Positions 23,464 to 31,125 of a DNA stretch of 34,408 nt are shown piece by piece. The number at the start of each line of letters is the position of its first letter. Position 1 is the first letter of the stretch. The notes under the pieces are model-generated. The model searched no databases. It was not told where the DNA came from and was given only the letters and a program-made list of their open reading frames with translations. Location: NCBI GenBank assembly GCA_949287925.1, contig CASEIR010000077.1, forward strand, positions 1-34,408, in the 5' to 3' direction. Position numbers and translations under genes: made by a program. The DNA comes from an uncultured Lachnospiraceae bacterium (GTDB lineage Bacteria > Bacillota > Clostridia > Lachnospirales > Lachnospiraceae).

Positions 23464-24027
23464 CTAAACTTTCATCCATCCCTTCTCTGTTACTACAACG
23501 TCCATCCTGCAATCTGTATTTTCCGACGGAACCTTTTCCGACAGAACATCTTCCCTGCACAATACCGCTTTTAGAAATCTGCTCCGCTTCAAGTATCGGT
23601 CATAATACCCCCCTCCATATCCAAGACGGTTCCCTTCTCTGTCACAAGTAAGACAGGGAATCAACACAAAATCTATTTTCTCTGGCGAAACATAGTCACA
23701 GGAAACAGACGGTTCCAGAGCCCCAAAGTTCCCCGGTTGAAGATCTTCCATCTTTCGAATCTGAAATGCTTCCATCCGCCCCTTCTCCATGCACTTTGGA
23801 ACGCATACCCCTTTTCGGTCTCTCAGAGCCGTTTTCAATATAGAAAACGTATCCACTTCTTTCTCCATACTTACATAACAGAAAATCATAGAAGCTTTCT
23901 TATATTCTTCCGAAGTTATAATCTTCTCCATAATCTGACGGTCCGCTTTTTCACAATATGCAGTTTCCAGTTCATTTCTCTTCTGTTTCATTTGTTTTCT
24001 TAGTTGTTTCTTTTCTTCCTGAATCAT
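23464..24027 (-). CDS. 5-formyltetrahydrofolate cyclo-ligase
   Basis: This enzyme converts 5-formyl-THF to 5,10-methenyl-THF with ATP, returning folate to one-carbon metabolism. The 187-residue protein has the family hallmarks: N-terminal KKQLRKQMKQKRNEL, YVSMEKEVDT, VPKC, and the conserved C-terminal DREGNRLGYGGGYYDRYL with the glycine-rich phosphate loop. The ATG at 24033 touches the AGGAG ribosome site. The second ATG at 24027 is spaced correctly and is chosen. It stands alone between the cupin terminator and the mdh operon promoter. Confidence 0.92.
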   Translation of the reverse strand: MIQEEKKQLRKQMKQKRNELETAYCEKADRQIMEKIITSEEYKKASMIFCYVSMEKEVDTFSILKTALRDRKGVCVPKCMEKGRMEAFQIRKMEDLQPGNFGALEPSVSCDYVSPEKIDFVLIPCLTCDREGNRLGYGGGYYDRYLKRSRFLKAVLCREDVLSEKVPSENTDCRMDVVVTEKGWMKV

Positions 24028-24142
24028 GGACATCTCCTCTTTCTTCCATTTTTATTTTTCTTACATCTTACTTTATCAGATTCAAAGCTATTATCAAAAT
24101 TATTCTTTCTATCTTTTCCCGGATTTTTAATTGTCGCCAGCA

Positions 24143-24178
24143 CAAAACAAGGCGCCGGATATCCTACCAGGCACCTTG
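24143..24178 (-). terminator. Terminator after the cupin gene
   Basis: On the minus strand CAAGGTGCC pairs with GGCGCCTTG (one G-T pair), with GGATATCC in the loop. TTTTG follows. It lies 37 bases past the cupin stop. The T tract is short but the stem is strong. Confidence 0.65.
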
Positions 24179-24214
24179 CTAAATTCTGATAATCACACGC
24201 CATGTTCAGGCCCG

Positions 24215-24628
24215 CTATGCCTCTTCTTTCATCCGCTGTAGCGTTCCCGCCGGATGATGAGGCGGCGCATAGATGGAGGATACCTTCAGCGGACCGCATC
24301 CGTTGTTGATGATATTATGCCAGATACCGGCCGGCACAAACATTCCGTCACCCCGGCATAGTTTCTTCTGATAATCTAGCCGGTTCTGACATTTTCCCAT
24401 CTTGACCACTGCAGTTCCCTGTTCGATCCGGATAAACTGGTCTGTATCCGGATGGATCTCTTCTCCAATGTCCCTACACGGTGGAACGCACATTACCGTC
24501 ATCTGCAGATAACAACCGGTCCAGACAGCTTTTCGAAAGTATGCATTGCCGGCGGCCGCCTTTTCCACAGAAAACGCACAAGCCTCCGGTCCTCTGTCCT
24601 CTGAATTTACAAAATGACAATCATTCAT
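24215..24628 (-). CDS. Single-domain cupin protein
   Basis: This 137-residue protein folds as one cupin beta barrel. The first cupin motif spans GEEIHPDTDQFIRIEQGTAVVKMG (His59 region, with Glu in place of some usual ligands). The second is GDGMFVPAGIWHNIINNG with the metal-binding His. Such stand-alone cupins bind a metal and small ligands; many are annotated only as cupin-domain proteins, and the substrate cannot be read from sequence. Eight cysteines in 137 residues is unusually many. AGAGGG precedes the ATG. It is divergent from the lipoprotein gene and is followed by a terminator, so it is monocistronic. Confidence 0.85.
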   Translation of the reverse strand: MNDCHFVNSEDRGPEACAFSVEKAAAGNAYFRKAVWTGCYLQMTVMCVPPCRDIGEEIHPDTDQFIRIEQGTAVVKMGKCQNRLDYQKKLCRGDGMFVPAGIWHNIINNGCGPLKVSSIYAPPHHPAGTLQRMKEEA

Positions 24629-24698
24629 GACAACAATCCCTCTTTTTTATTATATATATGCCACATTTTCTTTCCTGTTCATCTGCCGGGACTGCATA

Positions 24699-24727
24699 TG
24701 GCAATACTTTCCGGTTTCTGCTATAAT
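24699..24727 (+). promoter_or_regulatory. Extended -10 promoter of the lipoprotein gene
   Basis: A perfect TATAAT preceded by TGC (extended -10) lies 17 bases after a weak -35, TGGCAA. It is 27 bases before the ATG at 24755. Confidence 0.7.
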
Positions 24728-24754
24728 AACAAAAAAATTAATGACGGGGGAAAC

Positions 24755-25849
24755 ATGAAAAAAAGATATAACTGCTCTGTGATTCTACTATTTCTGATCT
24801 GCATCCTTTTTATGACCGGATGTACTACGAATTATACAAAAGAAGATATTGAAAAATATGTACGGCAGAATGTTGGCCTCCATGATTTTACCGTATCAGA
24901 CGAGTATCGTATCCGGACAGATGATGATGGATACGATGACAGGATCTGGGCGGCAAAAGACAATCACACCGGCATGACATTTCATATTATCGACAATTAT
25001 TACTGGTCTGCCGAATGGATGGCTAACCGGCTGGAAGACGACTATGATTCTGCCTTCCTGTATTTTATCAAAAAGGATCTGCCGGAAACGCCCGCCCTGA
25101 GCATCGATCTGGACATAGAAGACGGCATTTATTCCGCCGGTATCTCCGGCAGCTTCACCGATGAAAATGGCTTAAAAGAACTCTGGAAAGACCTTCTGCA
25201 GCTGCAGCTTTACTTCCGCAAAATCCAGCAGCCGGATCTGTCTGTCCGTTACCAGTTTCAATACCTTCATCCTGTACGGAACGCGACAAGCCATGAATGG
25301 ACCCAGGGTGACACCTGGGGATGGACAGATGAAATGGCCGATTATTCCGAAATGCTGAACAGTTACATACAGATGGCAATGGAATACCGCTACCCCGGTA
25401 CCTATGAAAACCTGCCAGCAGACCAGTTAGAACACGCACTGAAAGATTACGAATTCAGAGTCCGCATCCAAAGAGCCGACGGATCCATCGAATGCTACGA
25501 TAATATCATCGCTAACCCCTTCTATTACGGAATCAGTTATGGAGCACTGTACGAGATCCTGCTGCAGGAAGGCTTCGCCCCGGAAGGGAACCCGGGCCAT
25601 TACTCCTTTACCGGTATGGACGGATGCAGTTATGAGATTTCCTATGATTATACAGATTATCCCTACCCCCAGACAGACGGCACAGTCCAGTACGGGTATT
25701 ACTATCTGAAAGACGGGGAACAAACTCCCATGGACTTTTATTTTTATCATCATTTTGAAACCGACGAAATCAAGGACATGACCGGCCTCCAGCTGTATGA
25801 CAACGCAATCACAGAACCGGCGGCCGAACAATCCGTGGAAACGGAATAA
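24755..25849 (+). CDS. Predicted lipoprotein of unknown function
   Basis: The 364-residue protein begins with a lipoprotein signal: MKKR, a hydrophobic stretch and the lipobox LFMTGC, giving lipidated Cys23. The mature part is acidic and rich in Tyr, Trp and Asp (for example DDDGYDDRIW, NYYWSAEWM, YDYTDYPYPQ). No family was recognised, so only surface attachment is claimed. The start at 24755 follows ACGGGGGAAAC; a longer reading from 24614 would bury the signal and cover the promoter. Its last 41 bases overlap the end of the convergent GNAT gene, and no terminator is seen between them. Confidence 0.85.
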   Translation: MKKRYNCSVILLFLICILFMTGCTTNYTKEDIEKYVRQNVGLHDFTVSDEYRIRTDDDGYDDRIWAAKDNHTGMTFHIIDNYYWSAEWMANRLEDDYDSAFLYFIKKDLPETPALSIDLDIEDGIYSAGISGSFTDENGLKELWKDLLQLQLYFRKIQQPDLSVRYQFQYLHPVRNATSHEWTQGDTWGWTDEMADYSEMLNSYIQMAMEYRYPGTYENLPADQLEHALKDYEFRVRIQRADGSIECYDNIIANPFYYGISYGALYEILLQEGFAPEGNPGHYSFTGMDGCSYEISYDYTDYPYPQTDGTVQYGYYYLKDGEQTPMDFYFYHHFETDEIKDMTGLQLYDNAITEPAAEQSVETE

Positions 25850-26396
25850 ACGGTTCCGGTTCTGCTTCGTGCGCTCCGATATGCTTTTCCAGCCATGCCA
25901 GATCGTACCATCGCCCGAATTTGTATCCGCACCGGTCAAATCTTCCTACCAGACGATAGCCCATATGCTGATGGAACTGTATACTGTTATTGGTCAGGTA
26001 TTCATCCTCCGTATTGGTACAGGCAACACACGCGTTTACATTCTGGATGTTCTGCAGTTTTAAAAGTCTTTCCAAGGTATCATACAGCAGTCTCCCAAGC
26101 CCCCTGTTTTTTACATCCTCTCTCAGATAAATGGACACTTCCACGCTCCAGTCGCAGGCGGCACGCCCGATAAAGGTCCCCGCATAGGCATATCCAAGGA
26201 TATTTTCTTCATACTCCGCGGCAATATAAGGATATTTTTGCAGTGTGTGCCGGATCCGTTCCCGGAATTCTGAAACATCAGGCACTTCATATTCAAACGT
26301 GATCGCGGTTTTCCTGACATAAGGCGCATAAATCGCAAGCAAACTGTCTGCATCGTCTTCCGTGACGGTTCTGATTCTGATTTTATTCGTATCCAT
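25809..26396 (-). CDS. GNAT acetyltransferase, phosphinothricin/methionine-sulfoximine acetyltransferase-like
   Basis: This 195-residue GNAT enzyme transfers acetyl from acetyl-CoA to an amino group. It has the PAT/MnaT subgroup pattern: AIYAPYVRKTAITFEYEVPDVSEF, GYAYAGTF, WSVEVSIYLREDVKNRGLGRLLYDTLE (acetyl-CoA loop with RGLGR), NNSIQFHQHMGY and GRFDRCGYKFGRWYDLAWLEK. Relatives act on methionine sulfoximine or phosphinothricin, but many have unknown natural substrates. GGGAG lies about ten bases before the ATG. The C-terminal 30 or so residues extend past the family core and are where the gene overlaps the lipoprotein gene. Confidence 0.88.
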   Translation of the reverse strand: MDTNKIRIRTVTEDDADSLLAIYAPYVRKTAITFEYEVPDVSEFRERIRHTLQKYPYIAAEYEENILGYAYAGTFIGRAACDWSVEVSIYLREDVKNRGLGRLLYDTLERLLKLQNIQNVNACVACTNTEDEYLTNNSIQFHQHMGYRLVGRFDRCGYKFGRWYDLAWLEKHIGAHEAEPEPFIPFPRIVRPPVL

Positions 26397-26548
26397 TTTC
26401 TTCCATCTCCCTGATCTTTCTGGTAAGAACTATATAATATACACTTTTAAATACCACTGCCAACCATAATACCTTTTCATCCTATCATCCAGATTTTATC
26501 CGGATCCGTCTGTTTCCATTCTGGTAACATAACCTGCCTGTCCGGTTT

Positions 26549-27451
26549 TTATTTTATGATTCCCGTTCCGTCAAAATCCGGTATAAAACTTTCTTTTGCC
26601 GTATCGCCTTCCTGGATATATCCCTGTCCGACTCCCAGATTCAATGCATAGTCCACCAGTTTCTCATATTCCTTTTTAGTCACTTTGCGTCCGAGTTCCG
26701 GATAAATAGCTGTACCTGACTCCATCGGTGTATATTGATTCATCAGGCTGAGCAGTACCTGATCGCCATACGTTTCATGAACATATTTTACGACAGCTTT
26801 TCCATTTCTGACGCAGGAAGGAAGTAATAAATGCCGGACAATCACGCCCCGCATTAACATTCCCTGCTCATCAAATACTGGAGATCCCGCCTGTCTTACC
26901 ATCTCTTCAAGCGCCGCCTTCGCTGCATCCGGGTAATCCGGCGCCCTGGAATAGCGGTCCGCCAGATCAGTTTCCATGTATTTGAAATCTGTCAGGTAAA
27001 CATCCACGATTCCTTCCAACAGCTTCAGCGTCTCCACTTTCTCATAGCCGCTGCAATTGTAGACAAAAGGAACCTTCAGCCCGGTTTTTCTTGCCCGCTC
27101 CGCCGCTTCCACAATCTGAGGTGTATAATGGGTCGGAGTTACCAGATTAATGTTTGCCGCTCCCTGCTGCTGCAGATCTATAAAAATCTTAGCAAGTCTA
27201 TTTACACTGACCTCGATCCCAGTTTTTGCATGTGCAATCTCCCGGTTCTGACAATAGACACATTTCAAAGGACAGCCACAAAAAAAGACGGCGCCGGAAC
27301 CTGTATCGCCGGAGATACAGGGTTCCTCCCATCTGTGCAGCGCCGCCCTTGCAATCTTGATCTTCTCACCGGATACGCCGCAGATTCCATATGCCCCTGC
27401 CTGCCGGTCTGCTCCGCATTCCCTCGGACAAAGGCTGCATATTTCTGACAT
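26549..27451 (-). CDS. Radical SAM protein, PflX type (COG1313)
   Basis: The 300-residue protein carries the radical-SAM motif CPLKCVYC (residues 60-67), which binds a [4Fe-4S] cluster and S-adenosylmethionine. Before it lies a second Cys cluster, CSLCPRECGADRQAGAYGICG (5-25). The order matches the PflX group, distantly related to pyruvate formate-lyase activating enzyme. No glycyl-radical enzyme lies nearby, so it is not assigned as a specific activase. Other family blocks are NLVTPTHYTPQIVEA and LTDFKYMETDLADRYSRAPDYP. AAGGTGGAG precedes the ATG. The gene is single, with no clear partner; the intergenic sequence 26397-26548 shows nothing I can support. Confidence 0.88.
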   Translation of the reverse strand: MSEICSLCPRECGADRQAGAYGICGVSGEKIKIARAALHRWEEPCISGDTGSGAVFFCGCPLKCVYCQNREIAHAKTGIEVSVNRLAKIFIDLQQQGAANINLVTPTHYTPQIVEAAERARKTGLKVPFVYNCSGYEKVETLKLLEGIVDVYLTDFKYMETDLADRYSRAPDYPDAAKAALEEMVRQAGSPVFDEQGMLMRGVIVRHLLLPSCVRNGKAVVKYVHETYGDQVLLSLMNQYTPMESGTAIYPELGRKVTKKEYEKLVDYALNLGVGQGYIQEGDTAKESFIPDFDGTGIIK

Positions 27452-27516
27452 CTGTTCTCCACCTTTTCTGAATTCATTTTGTTCAGTATAGCATATCCTT
27501 CTGTATTCTGTCTTCT

Positions 27517-28164
27517 TTATCTAAAACATCGGATTGTAATTCGCTCTACAATCCAATTCCCCATCTGCTTTGCCACCAAACCTACGCATAGCGCCGCAGC
27601 CACTGTTCCTTCTCTGACTCCTGCAAGACGGCCCAGAAATACCAGACTTAATATTACGGAAATTCCTACTAATGTACAATCAAATCCGATCTTGGTCTTC
27701 GGAAAGGGCAGATGAAAGGTCTGGCAGACCGCCAGTACCATACCTTCTCCTGCCAGCGTAACGACTCCCGCGTTCACTTCAAAGCTGACTCCGATTCCCA
27801 CCAGCAGGATCCCCAGAAGGCACAGGAGCCAGGAACCCAGATAAGACTCTGCATGCACATTCCCAATAACCCACAAAGCAAAGTCTGTCAGATAACCAAA
27901 CAGCAGCGCCACCGGAAACTGCATCAGCTGTACCGGCTGAAACCTGCTCCGCAACAACAGGATCTGCAGCAGAATCAACGTCACATGCATAACGATGGTG
28001 GCAGTACCCACGGTTAGCGGCGTCAGAAGGCTCAGAACATAAGGGAGACTGGATATGGGGGAAGTTCCCAGCTCTGCCTGAATGGAAAACGCCACTCCAA
28101 AGGCCATGATCACAAGTCCGGCGCACAGCAGCAGATATCTGAATAACAACTGCCTATGCTTCAT
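27517..28164 (-). CDS. YczE/YyaS/YitT-family membrane protein
   Basis: The 215-residue protein has about five to six hydrophobic helices and matches the YczE/YyaS/YitT group. Typical blocks are GLVIMAFGVAFSIQAELGTSPISSLPYVLS (~16-45), GIGVSFEVNAGVVTLAGEGMVLAV and KTKIGFDCTLVGISVILS. The function of the group is not established. The ATG overlaps the last 11 bases of the MarR gene, so the two are co-translated and presumably co-regulated. A weak hairpin (GGATTGTA/TACAATCC, 27531-27554) overlaps the stop and precedes a short T run. Confidence 0.87.
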   Translation of the reverse strand: MKHRQLLFRYLLLCAGLVIMAFGVAFSIQAELGTSPISSLPYVLSLLTPLTVGTATIVMHVTLILLQILLLRSRFQPVQLMQFPVALLFGYLTDFALWVIGNVHAESYLGSWLLCLLGILLVGIGVSFEVNAGVVTLAGEGMVLAVCQTFHLPFPKTKIGFDCTLVGISVILSLVFLGRLAGVREGTVAAALCVGLVAKQMGNWIVERITIRCFR

Positions 28165-28594
28165 GGGAGTTCGCCTCCTCTGCGCATCCTAAAGATATAC
28201 AGAACTTGTCCAGCAGTTCCCGTAGCTGCCGGATTTCTTCCCTCTCCATCCGGATGCAGGCCAGCTCTTCCTGGTCCCGGAAAATCTGTTCCATTCGTTT
28301 TGCCGCGGATACCCCCTGTTCTGTCAGCCTTACATACAAAGACCGCCGGTTCCCCTCACGCCTTTCGCGCGTGATCAGTCCAGCGGCCTCCATCCCCGTC
28401 AATATGGTCCCTGCCGTAGCCTGTTCGATCTCACAGTAATCCGCAATTGCTTTCTGGTTATTCTCTCCGTAACGCCAGAGATATTCCAGAATCTTCGGCT
28501 GTCCGGAAGTCAGACCGACCTTGCCCGCTTCCGATACGATCCGGCGGTTCAAAACAGAATGTGACTTCATCAACAGATAGTGCAATGTCTCCAT
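28154..28594 (-). CDS. MarR-family transcriptional regulator
   Basis: This 146-residue winged-helix regulator has the MarR core: LTSGQPKILEYLWRYGENNQKAIADYCEIEQATAGTILTGMEAAGLITRERREGNRRSLYVRLTEQG (~25-95), with the wing at REGNRRS. It is followed by the C-terminal dimer helix. Three in-frame starts lie close together (28603 GTG, 28600 and 28594). The ATG at 28594 is best spaced from GGGGTGAT. It is co-transcribed with the YczE-type gene, whose expression it probably controls, and a good operator lies on its own promoter. The ligand is unknown. Confidence 0.9.
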   Translation of the reverse strand: METLHYLLMKSHSVLNRRIVSEAGKVGLTSGQPKILEYLWRYGENNQKAIADYCEIEQATAGTILTGMEAAGLITRERREGNRRSLYVRLTEQGVSAAKRMEQIFRDQEELACIRMEREEIRQLRELLDKFCISLGCAEEANSHEA

Positions 28595-28611
28595 TTCCAT
28601 CACCCCATTTG

Positions 28612-28646
28612 ATACTAAGTTTTCTTATTATTTCAACACTTAGTAT
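28612..28646. promoter_or_regulatory. MarR-type inverted-repeat operator
   Basis: ATACTAAGT (28612-28620) and its perfect reverse complement ACTTAGTAT (28638-28646) are spaced by 17 bases. The distal arm overlaps the -10 box of the marR promoter and the proximal arm lies just before the ribosome site. Autorepression is inferred. Confidence 0.65.
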
Positions 28647-28670
28647 ATTCCCGATATTTCAGCCTGTCAA
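28642..28670 (-). promoter_or_regulatory. Promoter of the marR-yczE unit
   Basis: On the minus strand a consensus TTGACA and TATACT are separated by 17 bases. The -10 ends 48 bases before the chosen ATG. Confidence 0.8.
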
Positions 28671-28705
28671 GAACCGGTTTGTTCTTATCCATTTTTCCGT
28701 TCCAT

Positions 28706-29566
28706 TCATATCCTGGTTACTGACAGGCCAAATGCCTGTGGCCCGATATGGCATCCGATACTAATTGACAACGGTTCGTAATGAACCGAATGATCTGGAA
28801 AAGCAGACTGTACCGTCTTGATAAGATTCTCGATCTTCTCTTCAGACAACATCGTACCGGCAATACCAATCGGCAGCTCCTGAGGCGAAGCGTCCGCAAA
28901 CCGGTGATGAATCTCATCATCCAGCGCCTCAATCATCCGTTTCAATGCTTTTTTCATCCCACGGGCCTTGGCGTAAGAGTCCAGTTTTTCTCCCTGTATC
29001 GTCAACACAGGCTTAATGTTCAAAGCAGACGCAAGCGCTGCTCCTGCCGGAGTCACTCTTCCGCCCTTTTTCAGATACTCCAGCGTATCCACAGCTATAT
29101 AAATAGATGCGTTTAACCCATCCTGTTCCAGATATTCTTTAATCTCTTCTCCGGACACATTCTGCTGTGCCAGTTTTCGTGCAGTATAGACAGATTCTTT
29201 CAGCGGTACAGAGATTCGATGGTTATCCACAACGTACACCTTTTTCCCATATTCTTTTGCCAGCACAGTTGCCGCCTGACAGGAATTACTCAATCCACTG
29301 GACATGGGTATATATACGATCTCATCATACCCTTGTTCCAGAACAGAATCCCACCGTTCCAGCAGGTCTCCCGGCGCAGGCATGGACGTAGTCACTTTTC
29401 TGCCGGAACAGAGTGCTTCATAGAAGTCCCTTTCCGCAATCGTTTCTCCTTCAAAAAATGTCTGTTCATCGATGATAACAGGCATCGGAATCACAAAAAC
29501 TCCCAGGCTGGCAGCTTCTGTATGATTCAATCCTGAATTCGTATCTGTCATAATAGCAGTCCGCAT
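28706..29566 (-). CDS. DegV-family fatty-acid-binding protein
   Basis: DegV (FakB-like) proteins bind a fatty acid and, in Firmicutes with FakA, present it for phosphorylation. The 286-residue protein shows the family blocks: MTDTNSGL, VIPMPVIIDEQTFFEGE, TSMPAPGDLLERW, YIPMSSGLSNSCQAA (Ser-Gly lipid-carboxylate site), VVDNHRIS, and DTLEYLKKGGRV. Several paralogues per genome are common, so the lipid preference is not predicted. The ATG at 29566 has GGAGGG four bases upstream; an in-frame ATG at 29578 is an alternative. It is divergent from a TetR gene, with shared palindromic operators between them. Confidence 0.9.
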   Translation of the reverse strand: MRTAIMTDTNSGLNHTEAASLGVFVIPMPVIIDEQTFFEGETIAERDFYEALCSGRKVTTSMPAPGDLLERWDSVLEQGYDEIVYIPMSSGLSNSCQAATVLAKEYGKKVYVVDNHRISVPLKESVYTARKLAQQNVSGEEIKEYLEQDGLNASIYIAVDTLEYLKKGGRVTPAGAALASALNIKPVLTIQGEKLDSYAKARGMKKALKRMIEALDDEIHHRFADASPQELPIGIAGTMLSEEKIENLIKTVQSAFPDHSVHYEPLSISIGCHIGPQAFGLSVTRI

Positions 29567-29623
29567 AAATCCCTCCATAAAACAACTGATCCCCTTGTTT
29601 TTTCTTTTCAAAAACATTACAAT

Positions 29624-29644
29624 AGTGTTACAAATTGTAACACT
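29624..29644. promoter_or_regulatory. TetR-type operator 1, perfect palindrome
   Basis: Ten-base arms AGTGTTACAA and TTGTAACACT flank one central A. It covers the -10 box of the predicted degV promoter, so a bound regulator would block degV. Confidence 0.7.
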
Positions 29645-29662
29645 TGTAGATAAATTTATCAA
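29634..29662 (-). promoter_or_regulatory. Probable degV promoter
   Basis: On the minus strand TTGATA and TACAAT are separated by 17 bases, 68 bases upstream of the chosen ATG. The -10 lies within operator 1. Confidence 0.6.
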
Positions 29663-29669
29663 TGCTATC

Positions 29670-29708
29670 TGTAACAACTGTTACATTCTCACCGCAGTTG
29701 TAACAACT
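29670..29708. promoter_or_regulatory. Two further TGTAACA palindromes upstream of tetR
   Basis: TGTAACA-AC-TGTTACA (29670-29685) and AGTTGTAACAACT (29696-29708) share the GTAAC core of operator 1. The second ends 16 bases before the tetR ATG, so it would lie at the tetR transcript start or ribosome site. Autoregulation is inferred. Confidence 0.6.
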
Positions 29709-29724
29709 TTTGGGAGGTATATCT

Positions 29725-30267
29725 ATGAGCCAGGAGCGAAAAAATAATGCCAATCTATTTGCAAGAGAATGTATCGTAGATGCTTTGCTGCGTCTGACGA
29801 AATCAAAACCTCTCAGCTCCATTTCCATCTCAGAGCTGACCAAGCTGGCCGGCGTATCCAGAATGACATTTTACCGGAATTACACATCCAAGGAAGATGT
29901 CTTCAGCAGCTGTCTGGATGATATTCTTGCTTTATATCAGAAAGAAGAACCCAACTTTCCTGACAGCAAAAATTACTACGACCTTGTCCGCTTGAAACAC
30001 TGCTTTCAATATTTCTCCCACTATAAAGATTTTCTTGAAGGAGTCTTCCGGTGCGGCTTTGGCACCATACTTTTGCAGAAACTTACATTCTATATTGTAA
30101 ACAAATGGCATCTGCCAGACCAAAGCAACGAATATGAGCTATTTGCCTTTGCCGGAGCTCTTTATAATCTCTATATCGGCTGGGCATATGGCGGATATCA
30201 GGAATCTGTCGATGAAATGGCTCAGATTCTGAACCGGATCTATACAAAAGAAAACATCCCTCAATAA
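29725..30267 (+). CDS. TetR-family transcriptional regulator
   Basis: The 180-residue protein has an N-terminal TetR helix-turn-helix (~10-55): ECIVDALLRLTKSKPLSSISISELTKLAGVSRMTFYRNYTSKEDVF. A divergent all-helical ligand domain follows, as expected. The ATG at 29725 follows GGGAGGTATATCT. It is transcribed away from the DegV gene, and three palindromes with one core lie between them, so it probably represses degV and itself. Given DegV's fatty-acid binding, a lipid-related ligand is possible but not shown. A strong terminator follows. Confidence 0.9.
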   Translation: MSQERKNNANLFARECIVDALLRLTKSKPLSSISISELTKLAGVSRMTFYRNYTSKEDVFSSCLDDILALYQKEEPNFPDSKNYYDLVRLKHCFQYFSHYKDFLEGVFRCGFGTILLQKLTFYIVNKWHLPDQSNEYELFAFAGALYNLYIGWAYGGYQESVDEMAQILNRIYTKENIPQ

Positions 30268-30271
30268 TAGG

Positions 30272-30323
30272 AAAAGCAAGAAAAACAGAGAGCTTTTTTC
30301 AGTTCCCTGTTTTTCTTGCTTTT
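30272..30323. terminator. Bidirectional terminator between tetR and the ABC permease
   Basis: A 17-base arm (30272-30288, starting AAAAGCAAG) pairs perfectly with 30307-30323 around an 18-base loop. A/T tracts at both ends serve both convergent genes. It directly abuts the permease stop. Confidence 0.88.
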
Positions 30324-30324
30324 T

Positions 30325-31125
30325 CTAAATATGGAGATCCTTTTTTGAGAATATCACAATCCCCAAACTATACAGTAGAATGGCTCCTGCCAGTAAAATC
30401 ACGCTGCCAGTCAACGCTTCTTTGTGGCCGGCTATGATTCTTCCCGGATCAAACAGTGTAAAAAACGTGAAATACTTTGCATTTTCTGCTTTCCCGCCAG
30501 TGTTCGCAAGCATCTGCAGCACATACATGAAAATTGGAATGCCTGCTCCGAATCCTATGCTGTATCTAGATTCCGAGAATATGCAGGACGCGAGAAAACA
30601 CACGCCGCCGATGAACAACTGAAGGCAGAGCAGCCCTCCATTTAGTGAAAGCAATTCTCCCGTATCCAATTCGCCTGGGAAATAGTAATGAGCACAGCCA
30701 ATCTCCAGAATCGTACTGTATGCCACAAGCAACAGGATTCCGCTGACCAGAACCATCATCTGTGTAAACGCAATGGTACTCCGTCTGACAGGCGCCGCCA
30801 CAAGAGCCGCCATGGAACCTTTGTCCATGTATTTACAGACCAGACTGTGACCTCTCAAGATACAAAACAGCATGGGAAAAATCAACAGGATAAATCCATA
30901 CAGATACGAGGACATAAAACCGATCAACGTAGATGCTCCCGCACTCATTCCCACCGCAGACATCAACTGCGGCATCATTTCCACATAGCTATCCAGAAGC
31001 TTGGTCATTTCGGGATCGTACATACTGATAATAATAGAAATATACATAGCAAGTACCGCCGCCAGAATAATAAAAAGGCGGATACTTCCTTTCATTTCCC
31101 GGCGGTACAACGTCAGATTCATCAT
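30325..31125 (-). CDS. ABC-2-type exporter permease
   Basis: The 266-residue membrane protein has six hydrophobic helices typical of ABC-2 permeases. These include SIRLFIILAAVLAMYISIII, YGFILLIFPMLFCIL, a helix near MMVLVSGILLLVAYST, LQLFIGGVCFLASCIF and a final AILLYSLGIVIFSKKD. The intracellular turn KYMDKGSMAALVAAPVRRSTIAFTQ fits the coupling region. Its ATG overlaps the stop of the upstream ATPase gene (ATGA) and shares GGAGGTGAGGA as ribosome site. With that ATPase it forms a two-gene exporter of unknown substrate, of the kind often used for antimicrobial peptides or drugs. Confidence 0.88.
   Translation of the reverse strand: MMNLTLYRREMKGSIRLFIILAAVLAMYISIIISMYDPEMTKLLDSYVEMMPQLMSAVGMSAGASTLIGFMSSYLYGFILLIFPMLFCILRGHSLVCKYMDKGSMAALVAAPVRRSTIAFTQMMVLVSGILLLVAYSTILEIGCAHYYFPGELDTGELLSLNGGLLCLQLFIGGVCFLASCIFSESRYSIGFGAGIPIFMYVLQMLANTGGKAENAKYFTFFTLFDPGRIIAGHKEALTGSVILLAGAILLYSLGIVIFSKKDLHI

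Noticed and set aside
24024-24299. Minus-strand 91-codon frame across the cupin terminator
   Set aside because: It overlaps the cupin gene end, the terminator and the cyclo-ligase start, and resembles no protein.
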